From: Actinosynnema sp040640215
GTDB taxonomy: Bacteria; Actinomycetota; Actinomycetes; Mycobacteriales; Pseudonocardiaceae
NCBI RefSeq assembly: GCF_040640215.1
Contig: NZ_JBFABG010000007.1
Span: 124,001-188,000 of the forward strand
Length of the DNA stretch: 64,000 bases
Reading direction: 5' to 3'
The translations under genes and the position numbers were made by a program. The number at the start of each line of letters is the position of its first letter. Within the stretch, counting starts at the first letter, position 1. Under the pieces are notes generated by a model, which saw nothing but the letters and a program-made list of their open reading frames with translations, made no database searches and was not told the origin of the DNA. Positions 24,760 through 33,754 of this stretch are shown one piece after another.

Positions 24760-26106
24760 ATGGGGTTGGCCGCGCAGGTCCGCGACTGGGTGCGGGACCG
24801 GGAGCCGGAATTGCTGGCGGAACTCGGGGCGTGGGTCGCGCAGCCGAGCGTGAGCCGGACCGGCGAGGGCATGGACGAGGCCGCCGCGCACGGCGTGGAG
24901 CTGTTGCGGCGCAGCGGGTTGACGCCCGAGGTCGTGCGGACCGGCGGCTGGCCGGCGCTGGTCGGCACCGCGCCCGGCCCGCCCGACGCCCCGCACGTGC
25001 TGATCTACGGGCACTACGACGTGCAGCCGGCCGGGCCGCTGCACGAGTGGCTGTCCCCGCCGTTCGAGCCGGACTTCCGCGACGGCCGCGTCTACGGCCG
25101 GGGCACCGGCGACAACAAGGGCCAGCACCTGGCGCAGCTACTCGGCCTGCGCGCGCTGCGGGAGATCACCGGCGGGCTGCCGTGCCGGGTCACCGTGCTG
25201 CTCGACGGCGAGGAGGAGATCGGCAGCCCCCACCTGGCCGAGGTCGTGCGGCAGGTCGACGGGCCGGACCTCGTGGTGTGGAGCGACGGTCCGGTGCACG
25301 AGTCCGGGCGGGCGTCGGTCGTGCTCGGCGTGCGCGGCATCATCACCTTCGAGCTGCGCGTGCGCGGCGCGAACAGCGTGCTGCACTCGGGCAACTGGGG
25401 CGGGGTCGCGCCGAACCCGGCGTGGCGGCTGGTGCAGGTGCTGGCCGGGATGCGGGACGTGCGCGGCAACGTCCTGGTCGACGGCTTCGCGGACGACGTG
25501 GTGCCGCTGAGCCCCGGCGAGCGGGCCGCGCTGGCGGTGCTGCCGGTGGACGTGCCCGGTGTGCTCGGCGGCCTCGGCCTGTCCGGGATGGAGCCGCCCG
25601 CCGACCTCGGCTTCTCCGAGCGGCTCGCCGGCCCCACGTTCTCCATCAACTCGCTGACCTGCGAGGACGACGGTGAGCACCGGACGGTCGTGCCGAACGT
25701 GGCGGTCGCCAAGTGCGATGTGCGGTTGGTCGGCGGGCAGCGCGCGGACGCGGTCCTCACCGCGATCCGGGCCCACCTGACCCGGCACGCGCCGGACGTC
25801 GAACTCGTGCCGGGCGGCGCGATGAACCCGTCCCGGACGCTGCCGGAGACCCGGTGGACGGGCGCGGTGCTGCGCGGCGCGGCGGACGGGTTGGGCGAGG
25901 AGCCGCTGTTGCTGCCCGCGCTGGGCGGCAGCCTGCCGATCGCCGCGTTCACCGACGAGCTGGGCGTGCCGTGCTACGGCGTGCCGTTCGCGAACGTGGA
26001 CGAGCGGAACCACGCCCCCAACGAGAACCTGGTGCTGGAGTGGTTCCGGCGCGGGATCGTCGCGGCGGCGACCGTGCAGCGGGCGATCGCGGAGGAGGGC
26101 CGGTGA
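24760..26106 (+). CDS. M20-family dipeptidase
   Basis: The 448-residue protein has the M20 metal ligands: YGHYDVQP (His 85, Asp 87), GRGTGDNKG (Asp 118) and LDGEEEIGS (catalytic Glu 151, ligand Glu 152), and a lid/dimerisation domain in the middle. Cytoplasmic dipeptidases of this type complete peptide breakdown. The ATG at 24760 follows GGGGG; GTGs at 24739 and 24754 are alternatives. Its stop overlaps the start of the S9 peptidase gene, so both are co-translated. Confidence 0.85.
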   Translation: MGLAAQVRDWVRDREPELLAELGAWVAQPSVSRTGEGMDEAAAHGVELLRRSGLTPEVVRTGGWPALVGTAPGPPDAPHVLIYGHYDVQPAGPLHEWLSPPFEPDFRDGRVYGRGTGDNKGQHLAQLLGLRALREITGGLPCRVTVLLDGEEEIGSPHLAEVVRQVDGPDLVVWSDGPVHESGRASVVLGVRGIITFELRVRGANSVLHSGNWGGVAPNPAWRLVQVLAGMRDVRGNVLVDGFADDVVPLSPGERAALAVLPVDVPGVLGGLGLSGMEPPADLGFSERLAGPTFSINSLTCEDDGEHRTVVPNVAVAKCDVRLVGGQRADAVLTAIRAHLTRHAPDVELVPGGAMNPSRTLPETRWTGAVLRGAADGLGEEPLLLPALGGSLPIAAFTDELGVPCYGVPFANVDERNHAPNENLVLEWFRRGIVAAATVQRAIAEEGR

Positions 26107-27881
26107 GCCTGACCGACTTCGAGCAGGTGTCCGGCGCGGACCCCGGCCCGGACGGCCGGGTCGTCTGGATCTCCGACCGCAGCGGGAAGCCCCAGCCGTG
26201 GCTGGACGGCGTGCACCTGCCCGTGCCGGGTGCGGTGCGGCGGTGCGCGTGGCGGCCGGACGGCGCGCGCCTGCTGGTGCTGACCGACCCGGACGGCGGC
26301 GAGGACCACTGGCTGGGCGAGCTCGACCCGGTCACCGGGGACGTCGAATGGGTGGTCGCCGAAGAGGGTGTGCGCTGCGAGGTCGGGGTGCCCTACGGCA
26401 GCACCGGCCACCCGTACAGCGCGGACGGCGGGCTGCTCGCCTACGCGAGCAACGCGCGGGACCCGGAGGTGTTCGACGTCCTGGTCCGGGAGGGCGGCGA
26501 ATCCCGGATCGTGCTGCGCGGCGACGACCGGTACCTGCCCATGGGCTTCTCCCCCGACGCGCGCCTGCTGCTGGTGCTGGAGCTGCACCAGAACAGCGAC
26601 CACGAGCTGTACGTGGTCGACCTGGCCTCGGACACCCCGCGCAGGCTGACCGACCACGGCGGTCCGGCCAAGTACGAGCCGATCGCGTGGCTGCCCGACT
26701 CGTCCGGCATCTACCTGGGCACCACCCGGGGTCGCGACTTCCTCGGCCTGGCGACGCTGTCCCTGGCCGGCGAGCTGACCTGGCTGGACACCCCGGAGGC
26801 CGACGTCGAGGGCGGCGCGCTGTCCCCCGACGGCACCCGGCTCGCGTGGGGCCGCAACGAGCACGGCTACACCCGGTTGTCCTGGTCGGAGGTCGGCGGC
26901 GAGCCCGTCGAGGTGACCTGCCTGCCCACGGGGTGGACCATCGCCGAGCACGGTCTCGACGGCCACGTGCCGCGCTTCACCCACGACAACCGGTTGGTGG
27001 TGCAGCTCGCGCGCGGCGACGCGGCGACCGAGCTGTTCGTCGTCGACCTCGACGCGGGCACCGCCGAGCGGATCAGCGACTTCGGTGCGGGACTGCCCGA
27101 CGACCTCGTCGCGCCCACCGTCGTGCACGCCACCGGCGCGGACGGCGTGCGGGTGCCGTGCCTGCTCTACCGCCCGCCGGGGGCGAGCGCCGACGCGCCC
27201 GCGCCCGTGGTGATGACCGTGCACGGCGGGCCGGAGTCGCAGGCGTACCCGGCGTTCTCCCCGCTGGTGCAGGCGCTGCTGGCCGAGGGGATCGGGGTGG
27301 TCGCGCCCAACTACCGGGGCTCCTCCGGCTACGGGCTGCGCTACCAGCGGGTGCTCTACCGCGACTGGGGCGGCAGCGACCTCGTGGACTACGCGGCCAC
27401 CGCCGCGCTGGTGGCCGGGCTCGACTGGGCGGACGGGTCCCGCCTGGGCGTGCACGGCGCGTCCTACGGCGGTTTCGCGGCGTTCTCCTGCGTGGCCCGG
27501 CAGCCGGACCTGTGGCGGGCGGCGGTGAGCGAGTGCGGGACGTCGGACCTGCTCACCGACATCCGGAACGCGCCGCCGACGTGGCGCGGGCGCACCGCCG
27601 AGTGGATCGGCGACCCCGACGACCCGGCGGACCTCGCGCGGTTGGTGGAGCACAGCCCGCTGACCCACGCCCACCGCGTGCGGGCTCCCGTGCTGATCCT
27701 GCACGGGGAGAACGACACCCGCGTCGCCCCCGAGGAGTCCGAGCGGATGTACCGGCGGCTCCGGGAACTGGGCAAGCCCGCCCGGTTGGAGCTGCACCCC
27801 GGCGTCGGCCACGAGATCGACCGGGAAGGGCTCCCGCGCACCACGGCGCTGATCGTGGACTGGTTCACGACCCACCTGTGA
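26103..27881 (+). CDS. S9-family prolyl oligopeptidase-like peptidase
   Basis: The 592-residue protein has an N-terminal beta-propeller-like part (repeated blade patterns such as DARLLLVLELHQ) and a C-terminal alpha/beta-hydrolase domain. Catalytic triad: Ser 454 in GASYGGF, Asp 538 in HGENDTRV, His 570 in GVGHEID. It would cleave short peptides, possibly after Pro or acyl-amino acids, feeding the coupled M20 dipeptidase. The GTG at 26103 overlaps the M20 stop (GTGA). No signal peptide. Confidence 0.88.
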   Translation: MSLTDFEQVSGADPGPDGRVVWISDRSGKPQPWLDGVHLPVPGAVRRCAWRPDGARLLVLTDPDGGEDHWLGELDPVTGDVEWVVAEEGVRCEVGVPYGSTGHPYSADGGLLAYASNARDPEVFDVLVREGGESRIVLRGDDRYLPMGFSPDARLLLVLELHQNSDHELYVVDLASDTPRRLTDHGGPAKYEPIAWLPDSSGIYLGTTRGRDFLGLATLSLAGELTWLDTPEADVEGGALSPDGTRLAWGRNEHGYTRLSWSEVGGEPVEVTCLPTGWTIAEHGLDGHVPRFTHDNRLVVQLARGDAATELFVVDLDAGTAERISDFGAGLPDDLVAPTVVHATGADGVRVPCLLYRPPGASADAPAPVVMTVHGGPESQAYPAFSPLVQALLAEGIGVVAPNYRGSSGYGLRYQRVLYRDWGGSDLVDYAATAALVAGLDWADGSRLGVHGASYGGFAAFSCVARQPDLWRAAVSECGTSDLLTDIRNAPPTWRGRTAEWIGDPDDPADLARLVEHSPLTHAHRVRAPVLILHGENDTRVAPEESERMYRRLRELGKPARLELHPGVGHEIDREGLPRTTALIVDWFTTHL

Positions 27882-28102
27882 GCCTCGCGGACCGGTCCGG
27901 CGGGTGTTCGTCCCGCTGCCGCCGGGGGCGCTCAGGGGTGCGGAGGTGCTGTCGATCGTCGGCCCTGCGGGGCTGTGCACCGCGCTCGCACCCGCAGAAG
28001 TGCGGTTGTTGCGCCAGGACGCAAAAACGGGACGCCGGGCGGTGTCAGCCACCATCGCGGTGTCTCCCCTGGTCGGTGCGCTCTGCTGGGTGAGCGCCTC
28101 CC

Positions 28103-28133
28103 GGCCGGCTGTTCACGGATGTGAACGCCGGCC
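28103..28133. promoter_or_regulatory. Long dyad upstream of the haem peroxidase gene
   Basis: GGCCGGC-T-GTTCAC and GTGAAC-GCCGGCC form a 13-bp stem with one bulged T and a 4-base loop GGAT. It can be an operator (TGTTCAC/GTGAACG core) or a terminator of upstream transcription. Confidence 0.5.
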
Positions 28134-28189
28134 AAGCAGGGGGTCGCGTGTATCCACCGAATGGCGGTTGCCCCTTGTTGTACGGGGAG

Positions 28190-28210
28190 GGCGCACCAGG
28201 GGGGTGCGCC
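28190..28210 (+). promoter_or_regulatory. Hairpin in the leader of the haem peroxidase gene
   Basis: GGCGCACC/GGTGCGCC, 8-bp perfect stem, 5-base loop, ending 42 bp before the ATG. Confidence 0.35.
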
Positions 28211-28252
28211 GCCCCGTCCGATGGGGATCGGACCGGCCACGGGGGAGAAAAG

Positions 28253-29917
28253 ATGAAACACCACGGGAGTACCAGCTTCTTCGTCGTGGGAGAGGGGGTG
28301 CTGGAGTTCGACGGCAGCGGGGAGCCGGCGGCCCGGCAACCCCTGGCCGTGGAGGAGCTTCGCCGGTTCCGCTTCTCGCGGATGGGACCGGAAGGGGTGC
28401 AGACGCCCGAGGACGCCCGGATCGCGCTCGCGGAGGCCATGACGGCCGCCGGGCCGCAGCCGGACTCCGCGGACCCGGCCGTCCCGGCCGGCTTCACCTA
28501 CCTCGGCCAGTTCGTGGACCACGACCTGACCATGGACCGCACCGAGTCGCAGCTCGGCGGTGACGTGAACCTGGACGACCTGGTCCAGGGCCGCTCGCCC
28601 GCGCTCGACCTGGACTCGGTGTACGGCCGGGGCCCGCTCGACCCGACCGACCGGGTGTTCTACGCCGCCGACCAGGTGAAGCTCAAGGTCGGCCGGACGT
28701 CCAAGACGCCCGTCCCGGACAACCGCACGAACGTCGAGCTGGAGGGCTTCGACCTGCCGCGCGCGGGGTCGGGGGTCACCGGCGCGGACCGCCGGCGGGC
28801 GCTGATCCCGGACCTGCGCAACGACGAGAACCTCGCCGTCGCCCAGACCCACCTCGCGTTCATCCGGTTCCACAACCGGGTGGTCGACGAGCTGGCCAGG
28901 ACCGGGCTGTCCGGGCAACGGCTGTTCCAGGCCGCGCGGGCGCAGGTCGTCCGGCACTACCAGTGGATGCTGCGCCACGACCACCTGCCGAGGGTCGTCG
29001 ACCCGGCGATCGTCGACGACGTGTTCGCCACCGGCAGGCGGTTCTTCGAGGCCGGCGACGGGCACCGGAGCGCCACCCAGCCGGCCACCATGCCGCTGGA
29101 GTTCTCGGTGGCGGCGTACCGGTTGGGGCACAGCATGATCCGGGGCGCGTACCAGTGGAACCGGGTGTTCCGGACCCCGGAGAACGAGCAGGACACCGGA
29201 GCGCTGGGCGCGGGGACGTTGTTGCAGCTCTTCACCTTCAGCGGCACCAGCGGCAACTTCGTCAACGGCTCGGACCTCGACGACCCGAACACCCCGGGTC
29301 CGGACGCGCTGCCCACCAACTGGGTCGCGGACTTCCGCCGGCTGTACGACTTCACCGAGGTCGGCCGGCCGGACCTGGCCCCGGGGCTGGGCGGCGGGAA
29401 CGTGACCAAGCTGATCGACTCGCTCCTGGTCGACCCGCTGACCCAGTTGCCGGCGGGCACGTTCGAGGGTCGCGGGCAGGTCGTCCCGCCGATCCACCGC
29501 AACCTCGCCTTCCGGAACCTGACCCGGGCGAACATGGTGCGGCTGGCCAGTGGGCAGCAGATGGCGTCGTTGTTCGACGTCGAGCCGCTGACCGCCGAGC
29601 AGATCCTGGTGGGCAACGGCGGCGCGCGGCTGGACGGGCTGCCCGAGGAGCAGCGGGCCGCGCTCGTCGAGGCCACGCCGCTGTGGTTCTACACCCTGCG
29701 CGAGGCCGAGTTCGGCGACGGCCTGCTGGGTCCGGTGGGCGGTCGCATCGTGGCCGAGGTGTTCCACCGGTCGATGGAGTCCTCGCGGTCCTCGATCGTG
29801 CGGGAGCCGTACTGGCGGCCCGAGTTCGGGCCGGACCCGACGACGTTCCGGATGACCGACCTGCTGCTGTTCGCCTTCGAGGGCAAGGCCGACCTGCTCA
29901 ACCCGTTGGGGGACTGA
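28253..29917 (+). CDS. Animal-type haem peroxidase
   Basis: The 554-residue protein belongs to the bacterial branch of the peroxidase-cyclooxygenase superfamily: distal His in GQFVDHDLT (His 90), RNDEN...HLAFIRFHN in the middle, and proximal His in AYRLGHSMIRGAY (His 293). Known of the family: H2O2-dependent oxidation of halides or phenols. No signal peptide is present, although many relatives are secreted. The ATG at 28253 follows GGGGGAGAAAAG. The DoxX-like gene starts 1 bp after its stop. Confidence 0.87.
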   Translation: MKHHGSTSFFVVGEGVLEFDGSGEPAARQPLAVEELRRFRFSRMGPEGVQTPEDARIALAEAMTAAGPQPDSADPAVPAGFTYLGQFVDHDLTMDRTESQLGGDVNLDDLVQGRSPALDLDSVYGRGPLDPTDRVFYAADQVKLKVGRTSKTPVPDNRTNVELEGFDLPRAGSGVTGADRRRALIPDLRNDENLAVAQTHLAFIRFHNRVVDELARTGLSGQRLFQAARAQVVRHYQWMLRHDHLPRVVDPAIVDDVFATGRRFFEAGDGHRSATQPATMPLEFSVAAYRLGHSMIRGAYQWNRVFRTPENEQDTGALGAGTLLQLFTFSGTSGNFVNGSDLDDPNTPGPDALPTNWVADFRRLYDFTEVGRPDLAPGLGGGNVTKLIDSLLVDPLTQLPAGTFEGRGQVVPPIHRNLAFRNLTRANMVRLASGQQMASLFDVEPLTAEQILVGNGGARLDGLPEEQRAALVEATPLWFYTLREAEFGDGLLGPVGGRIVAEVFHRSMESSRSSIVREPYWRPEFGPDPTTFRMTDLLLFAFEGKADLLNPLGD

Positions 29918-29918
29918 C

Positions 29919-30395
29919 ATGTCCACGACGCGGGACTACGAGGTCGAGGAGGTCGTCCCGGACCCGCCGGCCACGTGGTGGGACCGGGCGGAGCACCGGG
30001 TCCGGACGGTCGCGCCGACCGCGCTGCGGCTCGTGATCGGCCTGGTGTTCCTCTGGTTCGGGGTGCTCAAGGTGGTCGGCGAGTCGCCGGTGGCCGACCT
30101 GGTCCACGCCACCCTGCCCTGGGTGTCGCGCGACCTGCTGCTGCCGGCGCTGGGCGTGGTCGAGGTGGTCATGGGCCTGGCCCTGGTGGTCGGCCGGCCC
30201 CGGCGGACGACGCTGGTCGCGGTGGGGCTGCACCTGGCGGGCACCTTCCTGGTGTTCCTCCAGGCCCCGGCCCTGACGTGGGTCGACGGCAACCCGCTGC
30301 TGCTCACCGCGAACGGCGAGTTCGTGCTGAAGAACCTGGTGCTCATCGCCGCCGTGCTGGTGCTGCTGGGCCACGGTCGCCGGACCACCCGGTGA
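29919..30395 (+). CDS. DoxX-like four-helix membrane protein
   Basis: This 158-residue protein has four predicted membrane helices after a charged N-terminus, the size and layout of DoxX-type proteins, which have been linked to thiol and oxidative-stress handling. It starts 1 bp after the haem peroxidase stop, so the two are co-expressed; membrane-side oxidant chemistry is a possible shared theme, but this is inference. Confidence 0.75.
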   Translation: MSTTRDYEVEEVVPDPPATWWDRAEHRVRTVAPTALRLVIGLVFLWFGVLKVVGESPVADLVHATLPWVSRDLLLPALGVVEVVMGLALVVGRPRRTTLVAVGLHLAGTFLVFLQAPALTWVDGNPLLLTANGEFVLKNLVLIAAVLVLLGHGRRTTR

Positions 30396-30400
30396 CCGAC

Positions 30401-30431
30401 GCGGCGGCCCCGTCCCGGACGGGGCCGCCGC
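30401..30431. terminator. Bidirectional terminator between convergent genes
   Basis: GCGGCGGCCCCGTCC and GGACGGGGCCGCCGC form a perfect 15-bp inverted repeat with a one-base centre, filling the 36-bp gap between the convergent DoxX-like and MFS genes. Confidence 0.85.
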
Positions 30432-32471
30432 TCACACCGACGCGTGCCGCCGGTCGGTCATGGCCCGGCTGGTGACGACCAGTTCGTTGGCCACGCGGTC
30501 CACCGCCTCGCCGAACTCCGGGTCGTCGCACTCCCAGTCCACCAGCTTCCCGTGCAGCCAGTGCCGCCACGCGGTGACCAGGCCGGTGAAGGTCTCGGTG
30601 CCCTCCGGGGTGAAGCGGTAGCGGTCGTCGGATTCGGCCAGCAGGCCCTTGGTCATCAGTTGCCGGGCCACCGGCTCGAACACGCCGGCGGGCACCCTCG
30701 TCTCGACGGACAGGCGGTCCAGGGTGGCCTCGCCGTGGTGGGCCGACTGGCGGAAGACCTTGACCAGCAACCACGCCTGGGCGTGCGTCAGCGGGAGCCC
30801 GGACCTGGCCAGGACCTCGGGCGTCGGGTCCCGGTGCTCCTTCCCCACGATCAGCGTCAGCAGCTTCTCCAGCTCTTGGCCGGAGCCCGTGGACTGGGGG
30901 TGGGCGAAGCTCTCGCCCACGCCGCTGTTGCCGGTCGCGGCCACGCGCGCCGTGTCGCGCAAGGGGACCTCGCGGAGGAACAGGGCGACGACGAACGCCA
31001 CCCCGGCCACCGGTGCCGCCCACAGGAAGACGATCTGGAGGGTCTCCGCGTACGCCGCGAGGATGGGGGCCTTCACCTGGTCGGGCAGGGCGTGCAACGC
31101 CTGCACGTTCGTCGCCGCGCGCGGGTCCACGCCGGGCGCGACGGCGGCGGCCAGCTTCTCCGGCAGGTTGCCCGCGTAGAGGGTGCCGAAGATCGCCACG
31201 CCGAACGAGCTGCCGAGCGTCCGGATGAAGCTCACCCCGGACGTGGCCACGCCCAGGTCTTCGTAGCTGCTGGTGCTCTGCACGACCACCACCGGCACGG
31301 GCATGCACATCCCCACGCCCAGGCCGAGCACGAGCATGTAGCCGGAGGCCGCCCAGAAGGACGTGTCCACGTCCAGCAGCGACAGCAGCAGCAACCCCGC
31401 GACCATCAGCAGGCTGCCCAGGATCGGGAAGATCCGGTAGCGACCGGTCTTGCCGATCACGTTGCCGGTCACGATCGAGGCCACCAGCAACCCGACCACC
31501 AGCGGCAGCATCTCCAGGCCGGACCGCGTCGCCGACGCCCCGTGCACGTACTGCAAGTACGTCGGCAGGAACGTCACCCCGCCGAGCATCGCGAACCCCA
31601 CCACGAAGCTGAGCACGCAGCACACCGTGAACACCGGGCTGCGGAACAACCTCATCGGCAGCATCGGTTCGGCCGCGCGCAGCTCCACCCGGACGAACAG
31701 CGCGAGCGCGACCAGCGACCCGGCCGCCATCAGCAGGATGGTCGGCGACGTCCAGTCGTACTCGACCCCGCCCCAGCTCGTGACCAGCGTCAACCCGGTC
31801 GCGGCCAGCGCGATCAGCAGGATGCCGAGGTAGTCGATCCGGGGTTTCCCGCGCGCCCGCACCCCGGGCAGCCGCAGCGCGCCCACCACCAGGACCAGCA
31901 CGCCCAGCGGCAGGTTGACGTAGAACGCCCACCGCCAGCTCAGGTGGTCCACGAACAGCCCGCCGAGCAGCGGCCCGACGACCGTGGACACGCCGAACAG
32001 CGCACCGATCAGCCCCTGGTACTTCCCCCGCTCGGACAGCGGCACGACGTCCGCGATCACCGCCATCGAGGTGACCATCAGGCCGCCCGCGCCGAGTCCC
32101 TGGACGGCCCGCGCGACGATCAGCCACGTCATGGAGTCGGCCCAGCCGCACAGGAACGACCCGATCATGAACAGCGCCACGCTGACCAGGAACGCGGGTT
32201 TGCGCCCGAACAGGTCGCCGAACTTGCCGATCAGCGCGGTCATGATCGTCTCGGCCAGCAGGTACGAGGTGACCACCCACGACAGGTGCCCCGCACCGCC
32301 CAGGTCGCTGACGATCGTGGGCAGCGCGGTGGCCACGATCGTCTGGTCCAGGGCCGCCAGCAGCATCCCGAGCATGATCACGGCGATGATGGCGTTGCGC
32401 GCGCCGCGCCCGACCTCGACCTGCCCCGCGCCCTGCTCCGCGCCTCGTCCCGCGCCCCGGTGTGCGACCAC
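30432..32471 (-). CDS. EmrB/QacA-type MFS exporter with C-terminal winged-helix domain
   Basis: This 679-residue protein has a 14-TM DHA2 drug-exporter part (about 20-520; LDQTIVATALPTI and the GRKPAF loop motif) followed by a soluble C-terminal region of about 130 residues that looks like a MarR-type winged helix (LTHAQAWLLVKVF, LDRLSVETRVPAGVFEPVARQL, DDRYRFTPEG). The fusion is seen, not just inferred: there is no stop between. Family knowledge: proton-driven export of drugs. The GTG at 32471 has GGGAGG upstream; the extension to 32636 lacks coding character. Confidence 0.83.
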   Translation of the reverse strand: MVAHRGAGRGAEQGAGQVEVGRGARNAIIAVIMLGMLLAALDQTIVATALPTIVSDLGGAGHLSWVVTSYLLAETIMTALIGKFGDLFGRKPAFLVSVALFMIGSFLCGWADSMTWLIVARAVQGLGAGGLMVTSMAVIADVVPLSERGKYQGLIGALFGVSTVVGPLLGGLFVDHLSWRWAFYVNLPLGVLVLVVGALRLPGVRARGKPRIDYLGILLIALAATGLTLVTSWGGVEYDWTSPTILLMAAGSLVALALFVRVELRAAEPMLPMRLFRSPVFTVCCVLSFVVGFAMLGGVTFLPTYLQYVHGASATRSGLEMLPLVVGLLVASIVTGNVIGKTGRYRIFPILGSLLMVAGLLLLSLLDVDTSFWAASGYMLVLGLGVGMCMPVPVVVVQSTSSYEDLGVATSGVSFIRTLGSSFGVAIFGTLYAGNLPEKLAAAVAPGVDPRAATNVQALHALPDQVKAPILAAYAETLQIVFLWAAPVAGVAFVVALFLREVPLRDTARVAATGNSGVGESFAHPQSTGSGQELEKLLTLIVGKEHRDPTPEVLARSGLPLTHAQAWLLVKVFRQSAHHGEATLDRLSVETRVPAGVFEPVARQLMTKGLLAESDDRYRFTPEGTETFTGLVTAWRHWLHGKLVDWECDDPEFGEAVDRVANELVVTSRAMTDRRHASV

Positions 32472-32663
32472 GCCGAACCTCCCGTGTGGACGATAGGGCC
32501 GCCGGCCGGACTCCGCTCGGGACGCGCACGCGGCCGGTGGTGCGTCGAACCGCGTCGGGACCGCCGAGCGGTCGAATACCGTGGGGATCTCCACCCCGCC
32601 CCGACCGGCGCGCTCGGACCACCGGCCCGCCGGCACCCCCGGAAGACGGGAACGCCCACCACG

Positions 32664-33542
32664 ATGTCCACCGCGTCACCTGCCGCACTCGCTGCCGCGA
32701 CCTCCCTGGCCGGACCCTCGGCGACCCTGGACGCGGTCCGACCGCTGTCCGGCGGCTCGCACGCTGCGACCTCCCTGGTCCGGACCGCCGACCCGCGCCG
32801 CGAGATGATCTTGCGCGAGTTCCCCGCCGGCGACCGCGCGGCGGACGACGAGGAGCGGGTCCTCGCCGCGATCGACACCCTGGGCGGCCTCGCCCCACGG
32901 CTGTTGGCACGCGGCCACGAGGACGCCGGAGCCCCGCCGTGGGTGCTGATCAGCCGACTGCCGGGCGCGGCGGACATCACCCCGGACGACCCGCACCGCG
33001 CGGCGACGCGGCTCGGGCAGGCGCTGGCCGGCATCCACGCCGTCGACGCCGAGGTCGTCGCCGGCCTCGACACCGTCTTCGACCGCCGGGCCCACCGGAC
33101 CCGGCTGTCCGGCCCCGCCGCGCACGTCGTCGACAGCGCGTGGGAGGACACGATCCTCACCGCCCCCAGGGTGTTGACGCACGGTGACTACCACTCGGGG
33201 AACGTGCTGTGGCACGACGGCGCGCTGACCGGGGTCGTCGACTGGGAGGGCGCGGCCGGCGGACCGGCCGGCTACGACGTCGGCTGGTGCCGCTTCGACC
33301 TCTACCTGCTCCACGGCGAGCACGTCGCCGACGTGTTCCTCACCGCCTACGAGGAGGCCGGTGGCACCGCGATCGGCGAGCCGCGCCTGTGGGACCTGTG
33401 GACCCTCGCCCGGTCGCACCGCGGCGTCGAGACCTGGTTCCCCAACTACCGCGACCTCGGCCGCGGCGACCTGACCGCGACCGAACTGCGCCGCCGCCAC
33501 ACCGCGTGGACGCAGGAGCTCCTGCGACGCCACCCGCACTGA
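32664..33542 (+). CDS. Aminoglycoside phosphotransferase-like kinase
   Basis: The 292-residue protein has the APH catalytic loop HGDYHSGN (His 173, Asp 175, Asn 180) and the metal-binding VVDWEGA (Asp 193). Such kinases phosphorylate aminoglycosides, choline, homoserine or other alcohols; nothing in the sequence fixes the substrate. It is divergent from the MFS exporter across 192 bp. The last codons are part of a 12-bp tandem repeat that continues past the stop. Confidence 0.8.
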   Translation: MSTASPAALAAATSLAGPSATLDAVRPLSGGSHAATSLVRTADPRREMILREFPAGDRAADDEERVLAAIDTLGGLAPRLLARGHEDAGAPPWVLISRLPGAADITPDDPHRAATRLGQALAGIHAVDAEVVAGLDTVFDRRAHRTRLSGPAAHVVDSAWEDTILTAPRVLTHGDYHSGNVLWHDGALTGVVDWEGAAGGPAGYDVGWCRFDLYLLHGEHVADVFLTAYEEAGGTAIGEPRLWDLWTLARSHRGVETWFPNYRDLGRGDLTATELRRRHTAWTQELLRRHPH

Positions 33543-33566
33543 CACCCGCACTGACACCCGCACCGA
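33531..33566 (+). repeat. 12-bp tandem repeat across the stop codon of the kinase gene
   Basis: CACCCGCACTGA occurs twice in direct succession (33531-33542 and 33543-33554), then CACCCGCACCGA. The TGA in the first unit is the stop codon, so a slipped copy would leave the protein unchanged. Confidence 0.8.
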
Positions 33567-33754
33567 CACCGGCGGCGCGCTGACCGTCGAGGTGCTCCCC
33601 CGCGCGAACCACCACGTGCGGAAACGGCACCACAGGTGTCACCCCGCCACCTCACCCGCCCTCGGACAACCGCAGTCGACCTCGCCGAAACCGGTCGCGC
33701 GGCGATCTCCCACCGGCACCATGTGCGCCCGGTACCCGCGAGATCGGAGTGGTT

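Larger units (their letters stand above)
27882..28252. other. Gap before the haem peroxidase gene, with two hairpins
   Basis: No gene is seen in these 371 bp. They should contain the end of the S9 transcript and the promoter and leader of the peroxidase gene. Two clear inverted repeats lie in the right half (28103-28133 and 28190-28210). Confidence 0.45.

Noticed and set aside
30444..32663. Long plus-strand frame leading into the kinase gene
   Set aside because: Antisense shadow of the MFS exporter; the kinase begins at 32664 where APH-like sequence starts.
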